A DNA stretch of 20,892 bases from assembly GCA_023701085.1 (NCBI GenBank), contig JAMPXR010000003.1, positions 1 through 20,892 of the forward strand, given 5' to 3'. Source of the stretch: Ramlibacter sp. (GTDB lineage Bacteria > Pseudomonadota > Gammaproteobacteria > Burkholderiales > Burkholderiaceae_C). Each line of letters starts with the position of its first letter. Positions within the stretch are counted from its first letter, which is position 1. Made by a program: the position numbers and the translations under genes. This document shows, in pieces, positions 1 through 8,462 of the stretch. The notes under the pieces were generated by a model. It did no database searches and was not told the DNA's origin. It saw only the letters and a program-made list of their open reading frames with translations.

Positions 1-170
1 AAGCCGACGTGGTGGGCGGGCCCTACTACTACGCCAATGGCTCGACTTGCCTGGGCGCGCAGTGCACGGTGCGAAATGTGAGCGGCACCAACGGAGACGT
101 GACCTCCGCGGGCCTGATCGCCGAAGAAAGCGAGGCCAACAACGCGGCCGGAGCCGCAATTTCCTTCTAG
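1..170 (+). CDS. 3' end of an unrecognised gene upstream of the secretion operon (partial)
   Basis: The frame beginning at base 3 is open from the window edge to a TAG at 168-170, giving the last 55 residues of a protein whose start lies outside the window. The tail is rich in Gly, Asn, Ser and Ala, contains a short Tyr run (PYYYANGS), two cysteines four residues apart (CLGAQC) that could form a disulfide, and ends in AAISF. Lack of charged patches and the Gly/Asn/Thr bias suggest an exported or surface protein, but I do not recognise the family. It lies 22 bases upstream of gspG on the same strand with no hairpin between, so it may be the preceding gene of the operon, perhaps a secreted substrate or another pilin-like subunit. 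This last idea is inference only. Confidence 0.55.
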   Translation, partial: ADVVGGPYYYANGSTCLGAQCTVRNVSGTNGDVTSAGLIAEESEANNAAGAAISF

Positions 171-192
171 CACAACCGATCGAGATTCCCGC

Positions 193-648
193 ATGCGGAC
201 CTTACAGAAGCAGCCGAAGCACAGCCAACGCTTGGGACGTGCGGCCCCGCCAACCGGCTTCACCTTGATCGAACTGCTGGTGGTGATCGTCATCATTGGC
301 CTGCTCACCGCGGTGGTGGGGCCGCGTCTCTTTTCACAGATAGGCAAGTCGGAGCAGAGCGCAGCCATGGCACAGATCGACTCATTTGCCAAAGCATTGG
401 ATGCTTATCGCTTCGACACGGGTCATTATCCGACGACGGAGCAAGGGCTCCAGTCCTTGTTCGTCAGGCCGCAGGGAGAGAGCAAATGGAACGGGCCCTA
501 TCTGCAAAAGAAAGTGCCGCCTGATCCCTGGGGCAAGCCCTATACCTACCGTTCGCCGGGGCAAGGCGGCGATTTCGACTTGCTGTCCTTCGGCAAGGAT
601 GGCCAGCTCGGTGGCGACCAAGAAAATGCGGACCTGTCGTTCCGCTAA
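193..648 (+). CDS. gspG: Type II secretion system major pseudopilin GspG
   Basis: This 151-residue protein matches GspG along its length. A basic leader of 22 residues ends in Gly and is followed by FTLIELLVVIVIIGLL, the class III prepilin cleavage site (cut between Gly22 and Phe23, with Glu at +5) and hydrophobic assembly helix. After it come the family hallmarks: YPTTEQGLQSL, WNGPYL, VPPDPWGKPY and the C-terminal SFGKDGQLGGD region, which in known GspG proteins binds calcium. Subunits assemble into the periplasmic pseudopilus that pushes substrates through the secretin. Length agrees with the family, allowing for the long leader. No strong Shine-Dalgarno precedes the ATG. The next gene, gspF, starts 15 bases downstream. 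A prepilin peptidase would have to be supplied from elsewhere in the genome. Confidence 0.93.
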   Translation: MRTLQKQPKHSQRLGRAAPPTGFTLIELLVVIVIIGLLTAVVGPRLFSQIGKSEQSAAMAQIDSFAKALDAYRFDTGHYPTTEQGLQSLFVRPQGESKWNGPYLQKKVPPDPWGKPYTYRSPGQGGDFDLLSFGKDGQLGGDQENADLSFR

Positions 649-663
649 GGAAACCCGGGACTC

Positions 664-1908
664 ATGAGTTCGATGGAGGTCACATCAGCCAAAAGCATCG
701 CCGCGGACGGCGTGCGCCTGAAGGTCAGCCGGGGCACAACCGATGTTTGGCACAGGTATCCCGGTCTTTCAGCCGCGCAAGCGACAGTGGTTGCCCAACG
801 AGCCGGATGGCGCGTGCTCGAAACCGAGGCCATGCCAGAAGCGGCCGCAAGAATGGAACGCGGGCTGGGGTTGCGTGTTCGGACGCGGCGCTTCCAGTTG
901 CTGCTGTTCTCGCAGGAACTTCTCACGCTCCTCGAAGCAGGGCTGAATCTCACGGAAGCACTGGAAACGCTGAAGGCAAAAGCCCGCGCGGGCGCGGAGC
1001 TCGGCACCTTGTCTCAGATCGTGAGCGCGGTGCGTGAGGGCCGGCCCTTCTCCGATGTGCTGCAAGGCATGCCCCACTCCTTCCCCGAAGTCTATGTGGC
1101 CACGGTCCGCGCCAGTGAGCGAACTGGAACGCTGCCTCAGGCATTGCAGCGCTTCGTCGCCTATCAGCAGCAGTTCGACGCCTTGCACCGAAAGGTCGTC
1201 TCGGCTGCGATCTACCCTGCGATGCTGCTGGTAGTCGGAACATTGGTGGTGCTGTTTCTCCTGGGTTTTGTGGTACCCCGTTTCGCATCCGTCTACGAGT
1301 CCTCCGGCCGCGACATTCCCGCCCTGTCCCGCGCGTTGCTGTGGCTCGGGCGCATCCTTCACGAGCACGCCTGGCTGGCATTTGGCTGTGCGGTCGTGGG
1401 GGTTGCCGGTAGCGTAACCGCATGGCGATCCGACCAGGCGCGGCACCGCCTCGTGGACATGCTTCTCTCGCTGCCCGGCCTGCGCGAGCGGGTCGCCTTG
1501 TTCCGGCTGAGCCGTTTTTACCGCGCGACGAGTCTGCTGCTCGCTTCCGGTATCGCATTGCCGCGGGCATTGGGGATGGTCGCCGGACTGCTCGGGGGTC
1601 AGCAGCGAGTTGCCCTCGCGCTTGCCAAGACACAGCTCGAACAGGGTTTACCGGTTTCGCAGACCCTGGTGGCGAACGGGTTGGCCTCGCCCGTGGCCGA
1701 GTCGCTGGTCAGGGTGGGCGAACGGTCCGGTCAACTGGCTCAGATGCTGGAGCGAACGGCCGGTTTCCATGACGAGGAACTGGCGCGCTGGATCGATTCG
1801 GCGTCCCGGCTCATGGAGCCACTGCTGATGCTGTTGATCGGTCTGATCATCGGCACGGTCGTGATTCTCATGTATCTGCCCATATTTGACCTGGCGGGGA
1901 CGTTCTAG
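664..1908 (+). CDS. gspF: Type II secretion inner-membrane platform protein GspF
   Basis: The 414-residue product has the GspF/PilC organisation. A cytoplasmic N-terminal part (1-70, rich in basic residues) is followed by two repeats of the T2SSF domain, each leading into membrane segments. The first repeat starts near QLLLFSQELLTLLEAGLNL and reaches the helix at VSAAIYPAMLLVVGTLVVLF; a second helix lies around HAWLAFGCAVVGVAG; the second repeat starts near LFRLSRFYRATSLLLASGI and ends in the last helix (MEPLLMLLIGLIIGTVVIL). GspF links the GspE ATPase to pseudopilus assembly at the inner membrane. The start is ATG 664, preceded by an AAGGAA-type ribosome site around 648-653. The gene ends just before gspE, with a one-base gap. 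Length is typical of the family. Confidence 0.93.
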   Translation: MSSMEVTSAKSIAADGVRLKVSRGTTDVWHRYPGLSAAQATVVAQRAGWRVLETEAMPEAAARMERGLGLRVRTRRFQLLLFSQELLTLLEAGLNLTEALETLKAKARAGAELGTLSQIVSAVREGRPFSDVLQGMPHSFPEVYVATVRASERTGTLPQALQRFVAYQQQFDALHRKVVSAAIYPAMLLVVGTLVVLFLLGFVVPRFASVYESSGRDIPALSRALLWLGRILHEHAWLAFGCAVVGVAGSVTAWRSDQARHRLVDMLLSLPGLRERVALFRLSRFYRATSLLLASGIALPRALGMVAGLLGGQQRVALALAKTQLEQGLPVSQTLVANGLASPVAESLVRVGERSGQLAQMLERTAGFHDEELARWIDSASRLMEPLLMLLIGLIIGTVVILMYLPIFDLAGTF

Positions 1909-1909
1909 C

Positions 1910-3469
1910 ATGACCGCGCTTACAGCCGAGGCCCTGGGCGTGCGTGTGTTGAGCATGGACGAACTGCGCACCATGACGCCGCAGTGGCAAGCCGTGTCGT
2001 ACTCCGAGGCAGGCGCACGCAAAGTTCTGATCTTGCGTGATGGCAGAAACGTTCATTGGCTCGTCATGGTCGATTTCGCCGATGCGGCGACCGAAACCTG
2101 GGGTCGCAGGCGTTGCGCGCGCTTGAGAGTCGCGTTGCCCGAGCTTGCCGCAGTCGGCGAAGAGGATCTCCTTGCTTTGCTGGCGCAGCACGAGCATGGG
2201 CTACGCGCGATGGATGTAGTTGAACCGGGCAGCGCCGCAGGTGATGTCGAGGAAGTCGCAGCAGTGATCACGTTGGCCGCGCTCGAAAACGAGACGAGCG
2301 CAGTGGTGCGCCTGGTCAACTCCACGCTGTACGATGGACTCAAACTGAACGCGAGCGACATCCATCTGGAGTGCGATCCGCAGGGGCTGCGCATCCTCTA
2401 TCGGCTCGATGGCGTGTTGGTGCCCATTACGGAAATGCCCGGGCTCGAGATGGCCGATCAGGTGATCTCCCGCATCAAGGTAATGGCCGAACTCGACATC
2501 GCAGAGCGGCGAGTGCCGCAGGACGGCCGTTTCAAAGTGCGCGTCGGCGAGCGCGAAGTCGACTTTCGCGTCTCCGTCATGCCCAGCGTTTTCGGTGAAG
2601 ATGCCGTGCTACGGCTTTTGGACCGAAAAGCGCTGGCGGAAGAGGGCCAGGGCTTGACCCTGGACAAACTGGGTTTGAGCCATGATCTTGTCAAGGCGGC
2701 TCGCCGGCTCGCGCATAAGCCTCACGGGATGCTGCTGGTGACGGGGCCGACCGGATCGGGCAAGACCACCACGCTGTACGCGACCATTTGCGAGATCCAT
2801 ACCGGGCGCGACAAGATCGTCACCATCGAGGACCCCGTGGAGTATCGGCTCCCACGCGTGCTGCAAATCCCGGTCAACGAAAAGAAAGGCCTGACGTTCG
2901 CCCGCGGTTTGCGCTCGATTCTTCGGCACGACCCGGACAAGATCATGGTGGGCGAAATTCGAGACAACGAGACGGCGCAGATCGCGGTTCAGGCGGCCCT
3001 GACGGGTCATCTGGTACTCACCACCGTGCACGCCAACAATGTGCTGGATGTGCTGGGGCGTTTCCTTCACATGGGCGTGGACGGGTACAGCCTTGCGTCG
3101 GCGCTTAATGGCATCCTGGCACAACGGCTCCTTCGGATCAACTGCGACCACTGCACGCAGGCCGCAACGCCCGACCAGGACTTGCTCGAGGACTTGGGTT
3201 TGGCCTCGAGCCGCACGCGGGGCTGGAACTTTCTCGAAGGCAAAGGGTGCGGTCACTGCCGCGGAACCGGATACAAGGGTCGCCGTGCCGTAGCCGAAGT
3301 ATTGGTGCTCGACGACGAATTGAGAGAGCTGATCGCGCAGCGCGCGCCAGCCTCAGTGATCAAGCAGGCGGCGACACGGGCCGGGTGGATGAGCTTGACC
3401 GATTGCGCACTTGGATGTGCAGCCCGGGGTGAGACGACTTTGGCGGAGGTCGCGCGTGTGGCCGGCTGA
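1910..3469 (+). CDS. gspE: Type II secretion assembly ATPase GspE
   Basis: This 519-residue cytoplasmic hexameric ATPase powers pseudopilus assembly. Visible motifs in order are Walker A GPTGSGKTT (279-287), the Asp-box segment EDPVEY (Asp308), Walker B-like IMVGEIRDNE (Glu349) and the His-box TGHLVLTTVHANN. A C-terminal tetracysteine zinc module follows, with pairs C412/C415 and C447/C450, as in true GspE. The N-terminal domain that would bind GspL is short and diverged. I chose ATG 1910 because GGCGGGGA precedes it at 1893-1900; an in-frame ATG at 1886 would overlap gspF by 23 bases. The zinc-binding spacer between the cysteine pairs is 31 residues. Everything needed for catalysis appears intact. 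Confidence 0.93.
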   Translation: MTALTAEALGVRVLSMDELRTMTPQWQAVSYSEAGARKVLILRDGRNVHWLVMVDFADAATETWGRRRCARLRVALPELAAVGEEDLLALLAQHEHGLRAMDVVEPGSAAGDVEEVAAVITLAALENETSAVVRLVNSTLYDGLKLNASDIHLECDPQGLRILYRLDGVLVPITEMPGLEMADQVISRIKVMAELDIAERRVPQDGRFKVRVGEREVDFRVSVMPSVFGEDAVLRLLDRKALAEEGQGLTLDKLGLSHDLVKAARRLAHKPHGMLLVTGPTGSGKTTTLYATICEIHTGRDKIVTIEDPVEYRLPRVLQIPVNEKKGLTFARGLRSILRHDPDKIMVGEIRDNETAQIAVQAALTGHLVLTTVHANNVLDVLGRFLHMGVDGYSLASALNGILAQRLLRINCDHCTQAATPDQDLLEDLGLASSRTRGWNFLEGKGCGHCRGTGYKGRRAVAEVLVLDDELRELIAQRAPASVIKQAATRAGWMSLTDCALGCAARGETTLAEVARVAG

Positions 3470-4931
3470 ATCCAGGCGCGGTGGCCTGCTTTGTGTCTAT
3501 CTGGGAGCTCACTCGGCGCAATCGGTGCTGTGGCTTGGTGGCCGGCACATGAAGCAGTCCTTCCGTGCGGTGCCGGTAGGCTGGCGCGACGAGGATGCAT
3601 TGATGGGGGTTCTTGGCAACTGGACACTGGACTCCGAATGGCTCGAGACTGTACGCGGGGCCGGTGAACTGCGTGTCATCATTTCTGATCACTGGCTGGC
3701 GGCAGCGTCGGTGCCCTGGTCGAGCGCGCAGCTCACGGGCAAGAAAGCACGGCAGGACGCGTGGGAGCATCTGAACGCCGCCGGCTATGACGTGTTGCCC
3801 GACGAACAGATATGCCTCGACGATTGCGCTTCCCGGCGGCCGCGACTGGCGTTGGCCTATCCGAGCAGGATTTTGACGGCCCTGGAGCACCTCGCCCGGG
3901 AGTCAGGCGTGCGGTACATCCAGGCGGGCAGTCTCGCAGTTTTGGTCGGCTCGCGATTGCGAGCGATGCGGCCCCGGCCCAAGACCGCCGCGCTGGCGAT
4001 CGTTGAGCCCGGTGACAGGGAGTTGCGTGCCGCCACGTTCGTGAAGCTGGATCCCGCGTGCGAGCGCATCGAAAGGGTTGTCCCGCGAAACATCCGCGCT
4101 GAGTGCGGCGCTGAGTGGCGTGGTTTGGAGCAGGCATGGATGCGGCTGGGATGGGGTGGGCAGGATGAGGCGGCCTCGCACCCGGCGCCCTGTGTGGTCA
4201 TTGACGCCAACCTCGAAGGCGAGCCCTTGCGTGCCGCGACCAAGGCCGCGGCGAGCTTCTGGCTGCCGGTCAGTTGGACCCTATCTCAGGAGGACAGCGC
4301 CACCAATCGTGCGGGATGGATCGAATGGCTCGGGCTGCGGCCCGGGCGTGCAGTTGCACCGCTGGACATCAGGCTCGAACACTCCCCCAAGACGGTTTCT
4401 GGATTCCGGCCTGCGCTCCTGGGTGTACCTATGAGATCCTGGCAAGTTGCTGCAATCGCAGCGGTCGCGGCGGCGACCGTGTGGCTGGCTGGCGAGGCAA
4501 CGGAGCATCGCGAGCGCCTCGCGCTTGTACGCGCCGCCGAGGTCGCCGCACTCGCCCCGCGCACGCCGGTCCCGCCGCTGACCCCGCAGACGCGCGAAAG
4601 ACTCCTAGCCGTCAACCATGTCATCGCTCATCTCAATATCCCCGTCGAGGACGTGCTGCGCGCCATACAGCCACCCGCTGACATTCATGTCGGCCTCATC
4701 GGCCTGGAAGCTTCCGCAGCTGGTGCTCAGCGCTCTGACGGCACTGCGGGACAGCCGCTGCTCAAAGTCATGGCAGAAGCTCCGTCGGCTTTGGACATGA
4801 CGCGTTACGTTTCCTACCTTGGAGGACGCCGTCCGCTAACGCGCGCTGAACTTCTAAAGCATGAGTTCATTAAGACGGGGAATACCGATGCCCCGTATCG
4901 GTTCCATGTGGAAATAGGGTGGCAGCCATGA
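3456..4931 (+). CDS. GspL-like (PilM-PilN style) inner-membrane assembly protein
   Basis: The 491-residue product has a large soluble N-terminal part (about 1-325) with a weak actin-like (PilM/GspL cytoplasmic) flavour: an early LLCVYLGAHSAQSVLWL strand pair and a later AALAIVEPGDRELRAATFV. A single membrane helix follows at about 328-346 (SWQVAAIAAVAAATVWLAG), then a periplasmic coiled region and a ferredoxin-like tail as in PilN/GspL. This single-pass order is that of GspL, which recruits GspE to the membrane. Position directly after gspE supports it. GTG 3456 overlaps the end of gspE by 14 bases; an ATG at 3411 would overlap by 59. The stop overlaps the next start (ATGA). Sequence similarity to textbook GspL is not obvious, so the call rests on topology and neighbours. 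Confidence 0.72.
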   Translation: MWPAESRRGGLLCVYLGAHSAQSVLWLGGRHMKQSFRAVPVGWRDEDALMGVLGNWTLDSEWLETVRGAGELRVIISDHWLAAASVPWSSAQLTGKKARQDAWEHLNAAGYDVLPDEQICLDDCASRRPRLALAYPSRILTALEHLARESGVRYIQAGSLAVLVGSRLRAMRPRPKTAALAIVEPGDRELRAATFVKLDPACERIERVVPRNIRAECGAEWRGLEQAWMRLGWGGQDEAASHPAPCVVIDANLEGEPLRAATKAAASFWLPVSWTLSQEDSATNRAGWIEWLGLRPGRAVAPLDIRLEHSPKTVSGFRPALLGVPMRSWQVAAIAAVAAATVWLAGEATEHRERLALVRAAEVAALAPRTPVPPLTPQTRERLLAVNHVIAHLNIPVEDVLRAIQPPADIHVGLIGLEASAAGAQRSDGTAGQPLLKVMAEAPSALDMTRYVSYLGGRRPLTRAELLKHEFIKTGNTDAPYRFHVEIGWQP

Positions 4932-5539
4932 GCGTGGCCCTTGCGGCCTGGTCGCTTCGCCGTCTCGCGTTTCGTACGGTGCGGTGGCTGGGGGTCGGTG
5001 GCGTGACACTGGTCGCCCTGGGTTTACTGCTGGCTATCGCCTGGGCAACCGATCTGCATTTTTCCGAGCAGCTTGCCATGGAGCAGCGGCGCGCCGCGAA
5101 GATCGCCTCACGCGCAGGGACGAGTGATGCAGCGTCGGAGTTGCGCGTTACGACAGTGACGCAGGAACTCCATGCTTTCGACAGGCGGATGCCCGCTGCG
5201 GAGGATGCGATGCAGGTGCTGGCGGACCTGTTCTCGTTGGCCGGGAAGCACCGGCTGGTGCTGGCGCGCGGCGATTACCAGCTTGAGTCGGACGACAAGA
5301 GCGCTTTGCTGCGTTTGCAAATCACGCTCCCGCTCAAAGGCGACACGAAATCGATCCACGGTTTCGTGCAGGACGCGCTGCTGGCTAATCAAACTCTGGC
5401 ATTCGACGCACTGACATTCAAGCGCGAACATTTGAACAGCGAAGAAGCCGAAGCCAAGGTGCAGATGTCTTTGTACACGCGACGGTTCGCAAACGTGTCA
5501 CAAGACGCTGTGGTCTTCACGGCGAGGACTTCGCCGTGA
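4928..5539 (+). CDS. PilO/GspM-like inner-membrane secretion protein
   Basis: A 203-residue protein with a basic N-terminus, one membrane helix (about residues 19-39, GWLGVGGVTLVALGLLLAIA-like) and a periplasmic region that begins with a helix rich in Gln, Arg and Ala and ends in a compact alpha/beta tail (ALLRLQITLPLKG and FDALTFKRE). That is the topology of PilO and GspM, which pair with PilN or GspL to form the periplasmic collar linking ATPase and secretin. The gene directly follows the GspL-like gene; its ATG 4928 forms an ATGA overlap with that gene's stop, implying translational coupling. An upstream in-frame ATG at 4919 is less likely. There is no recognisable catalytic motif. The identification depends on topology and order. 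Confidence 0.68.
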   Translation: MSVALAAWSLRRLAFRTVRWLGVGGVTLVALGLLLAIAWATDLHFSEQLAMEQRRAAKIASRAGTSDAASELRVTTVTQELHAFDRRMPAAEDAMQVLADLFSLAGKHRLVLARGDYQLESDDKSALLRLQITLPLKGDTKSIHGFVQDALLANQTLAFDALTFKREHLNSEEAEAKVQMSLYTRRFANVSQDAVVFTARTSP

Positions 5540-6078
5540 AGACCAATCGCCTGCTGCTGACTTTGTTGCTTGCCGCATCGGCCGCCGCCGCATTGTGGTT
5601 GCCACCCACGACAAGCGAGGTGGTCGCACCTGTTGCGCGTCCGGGCCAGGGCGGTCGAACAGCGGCTGGCGCCGCCCCGCGCGAGAAACCTGCTGTGTCG
5701 GGACGTCTGGACCGACTTGTGCCGCGGACAGCTTCCGACGAAGGAACGGCAGGGCCGTTCGCTGTACCGACGTGGGTTGCGCGGAAAGTGGCTGCGGTGC
5801 CGGTGCAAGCAGTGTCCGCCTCTGTCGCCGAGCCGGCCCCGCCGCAGGCGCCACTGGCTCCGTTCAAAGTGATCGGCCGGTACGAGGAGGGAGGTCGGGC
5901 GGGCGTCTTTCTTGAGCACCAGCAAAGAACGATTGTGGCGCGCGGCGGCGAGCAGCTTACGCCCGAATGGAAGGTAGATAGCGTCGAGGGTGGACGTGTC
6001 GTGATCGAGTACCTGCCGTTGTCGCAGCGGCAGACCTTGGAATTGACCAGCTCCGCAGCGGGGAAGGTGACTGAATGA
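5536..6078 (+). CDS. PilP/GspC-like periplasmic linker protein
   Basis: The 180-residue product begins with an N-terminal hydrophobic stretch (residues 5-22, signal peptide or membrane anchor), continues with a Pro/Ala/Arg-rich linker to about residue 105, and ends with a small beta-rich domain. That domain carries PFKVIGRYEEGGRAGVFLEH, then QRTIVARGGEQL and VVIEYLPLSQRQTLEL. The pattern 'xFKxIGxxxxxxxxxVFL...VxxGxxL...V..I....V.I.YLPL' is shared by GspC homology-region and PilP domains, which contact the N0 domain of the secretin. The start is GTG 5536, forming a GTGA overlap with the preceding stop; GCGAGG at 5522-5527 may be the ribosome site. Its stop overlaps the secretin start (ATGA). 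It could equally be called GspC-like or PilP-like. Confidence 0.68.
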   Translation: MKTNRLLLTLLLAASAAAALWLPPTTSEVVAPVARPGQGGRTAAGAAPREKPAVSGRLDRLVPRTASDEGTAGPFAVPTWVARKVAAVPVQAVSASVAEPAPPQAPLAPFKVIGRYEEGGRAGVFLEHQQRTIVARGGEQLTPEWKVDSVEGGRVVIEYLPLSQRQTLELTSSAAGKVTE

Positions 6079-8450
6079 TCGAGCAGTATCCGAGTCGGTG
6101 GGCGGCGGGAGTTGGGGTTTGCCGGTGGCTGGTGTTCGTACTCGCCGCGTCGCTGTTGGCCGCGTGCGGGGCGATGCAGTCGTTCAAGCAAGGAAATCAA
6201 TATCTGGAGGAGGGCAAAGTCGCCGAGGGCTTGGCCAAGCTCGAAGAGGCCGTGCGTCTGGACCCGAAAAATCTGGAATACCGAATGGGCCTGGCCTCGC
6301 GCCGGGCCGGCGTGGTGAACCAGCTGCTTGCGGGTGCCGAGGCGCACCGGCGGGCAGGCCGTCTGTCGGAAGCCGAGAAAGGCTTTCGACAGGCGCTTGT
6401 CTTCGATCCGGAAAACGTGCAGGCGCACCAAGAGCAGAGAGCGATCGTCGCCGAGCGCAAGCATCACGCGCTGGTGACGGAAGCCGAGTCGATCTTCAAA
6501 CGTGGCAAGGCCGACGATTTGGCCTTGGCTCTGGAAAAGCTGCGCCCTGTGCTCCAGGAGAATCCCAAACAGCGCGAGGCCCTGAACCTGAAGGAGCGCA
6601 TCGATACCGAACGCGCGAAGGAAAGGCGCGCCGAAGCGCGACTGGCAGCCACCTATCGCCAGCCCATCACGCTCGAATTTCGCGATGCGCCGTTGAAGTC
6701 GGTGTTCGACGTGATCGCCAGGCTGTCGGGCCTGAATTTCTTCTTCGACAAGGACTTGCGCCCCGACTTGAAGGCCAGCATTCTCGCCAAGAATACGACG
6801 GTCGAGGACGCGGTGCGGCTGCTACTCGTGACCAACCAGCTGGAACAGAAGATTCTGAATGAAAATTCCGTCCTGATTTATCCCAACACGCCGCAAAAGC
6901 AGAAGGAGTATCAGTCACTTTCGATCCGGAGTTTTTTCCTGGCCAACGCGGACGTCAAGGCGGTTTCGAACACGATCAAGACACTCGTAAAAACCAAGGA
7001 TTTGGTCATCGACGAGCGCCTCGGACTCCTCATCATGCGCGACACGCCGGAAGCCATTCGCCTCGCGGAGCGAATCGTCGCGTTGCAGGACCTGAGTGAT
7101 CCCGAAGTGATGCTCGAGGTGGAGATCCTGGAAATCAAACGCTCCCGGCTTCTGGAACTGGGCATCAGCTGGCCCGGCCAGCTTACGTTCTCCCCCATCG
7201 TCCCGGCAGAATCCGTGTTGTCGGTAGCCAGCTTGCGAGGAATCAACAGCAGCGCTATCCAGGTCACCGGGGCGAGCCTGGGCGTAAACGCGCGCAAAGA
7301 GGACCAGGAGGGAAACATCCTCGCAAACCCCCGAATCCGCGTGCGCAACAAGGAAAAGGCCAAGGTCCTCATCGGCGAAAAGGTGCCGGTTATCACGACG
7401 ACATCGAACGCGAACTTCGTGTCCGAGTCGGTCACCTATGTGGACGTGGGCCTGAAGCTTGAAGTCGAACCCAGCATCTATTTGGACGAGGAGGTCGCGA
7501 TCAAGATCAACCTCGAGGTTTCCAGCCTGGTGCGCGAGGTGCTCAGCAAGTCCGGAACTCTCTCGTATCAGATTGGCACGCGGGGTGCGAGCACGGTGCT
7601 TCGCCTGAAGGACGGCGAAACGCAGATCCTCGCGGGGCTGATCAGCGATGAAGAGCGGTCCAGTGCCAGCAAGGTTCCCGGCGTCGGTGAATTGCCCCTT
7701 GTGGGCCGCCTGTTCGGCAACCGGAAGGATGACAGTCAACGCAGTGAAATCCTGCTCTCGATCACGCCGCGCGTGGTACGGTCCATCCGCCGGCCTGACC
7801 TATTGGCCGCCGAGTTCGAATCCGGCACTGAAGCAAGCATAGGTGCGATGTCGCTCAGGCTTGCCGCGGTGGACACTTCGGTTTCTGCCGCGGTTACGGG
7901 CGCTGTTTCAGCGCCGACCGGCGGGGCCAGAGCCGCCGTGGCCACGGCAAGAGTGCCGGCCGGCATTTCGTCCACAGGCCCGGGCTCGACGCCGGCCGAA
8001 TCCGTGCCAAGCCAGGCATTACCGAGTTCTCTCACCCTGAACTGGGCCGCTCCGCCGCAAGTCAAAGTAGGCGAGCAGTTCAGCGCGGTGCTGCGAGTGA
8101 ACAGCCAGGCGAGCCTGCGCGGCTTGCCGCTGCTGGTCGGCTTCGATCCCCAGCTGTTTCAGGTCGTGAGCGTGATCGAAGGCGACTACTTCAGGCAGGC
8201 TGGCGGACGCTCCAGCTTCAGCCAGCGGGTCGATCCCGCCCAGGGCAAGATCTTCGTCGCCGCGGTCCGGCAGGCGTTTTCGGGAACGGACAGCGGCATA
8301 AACGGAACGGGCTCGGTGGTCACGGTAACTCTTAAGGCGATCAGGCCGGCGGCCCAGGCACGCATCCAGCTTCTTTCCGCCACACCCGAGCCGCCGCTTG
8401 CTTCGACAGTGCCGGTGCCAATGGATCATGTGATCCGCGTGGTGCCTTGA
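6075..8450 (+). CDS. gspD: Secretin with TPR-like N-terminus and C-terminal cohesin-like domain
   Basis: This 791-residue protein forms the outer-membrane channel. A hydrophobic signal ends in lipobox LAAC (Cys31), so it is probably a lipoprotein. Residues 35-170 hold TPR-like helices (QGNQYLEEGKVAEGLAKLEE, FRQALVFDPEN). The N0/STN domain starts near 197 (PITLEFRDAPLKSVFDVIA) and one N1-type domain follows (SFFLANADVKAVSNTI). The secretin core includes NILANPRIRVRNKEKAKVLIGEKVPV and the signature VPGVGELPLVGRLF (534-547), closing with RSEILLSITPRVV. An Ala/Thr/Pro-rich linker (about 575-645) then leads to a beta domain (about 650-788) with VKVGEQFSAVLRVNS, LVGFDPQLFQVVSV and GTGSVVTVTLKA, the pattern of cohesin domains. 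Canonical GspD has neither the lipobox-TPR part nor a cohesin. ATG 6075 overlaps the previous stop. Confidence 0.88.
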   Translation: MIEQYPSRWAAGVGVCRWLVFVLAASLLAACGAMQSFKQGNQYLEEGKVAEGLAKLEEAVRLDPKNLEYRMGLASRRAGVVNQLLAGAEAHRRAGRLSEAEKGFRQALVFDPENVQAHQEQRAIVAERKHHALVTEAESIFKRGKADDLALALEKLRPVLQENPKQREALNLKERIDTERAKERRAEARLAATYRQPITLEFRDAPLKSVFDVIARLSGLNFFFDKDLRPDLKASILAKNTTVEDAVRLLLVTNQLEQKILNENSVLIYPNTPQKQKEYQSLSIRSFFLANADVKAVSNTIKTLVKTKDLVIDERLGLLIMRDTPEAIRLAERIVALQDLSDPEVMLEVEILEIKRSRLLELGISWPGQLTFSPIVPAESVLSVASLRGINSSAIQVTGASLGVNARKEDQEGNILANPRIRVRNKEKAKVLIGEKVPVITTTSNANFVSESVTYVDVGLKLEVEPSIYLDEEVAIKINLEVSSLVREVLSKSGTLSYQIGTRGASTVLRLKDGETQILAGLISDEERSSASKVPGVGELPLVGRLFGNRKDDSQRSEILLSITPRVVRSIRRPDLLAAEFESGTEASIGAMSLRLAAVDTSVSAAVTGAVSAPTGGARAAVATARVPAGISSTGPGSTPAESVPSQALPSSLTLNWAAPPQVKVGEQFSAVLRVNSQASLRGLPLLVGFDPQLFQVVSVIEGDYFRQAGGRSSFSQRVDPAQGKIFVAAVRQAFSGTDSGINGTGSVVTVTLKAIRPAAQARIQLLSATPEPPLASTVPVPMDHVIRVVP

Positions 8451-8462
8451 GCGAGAGCGCAG

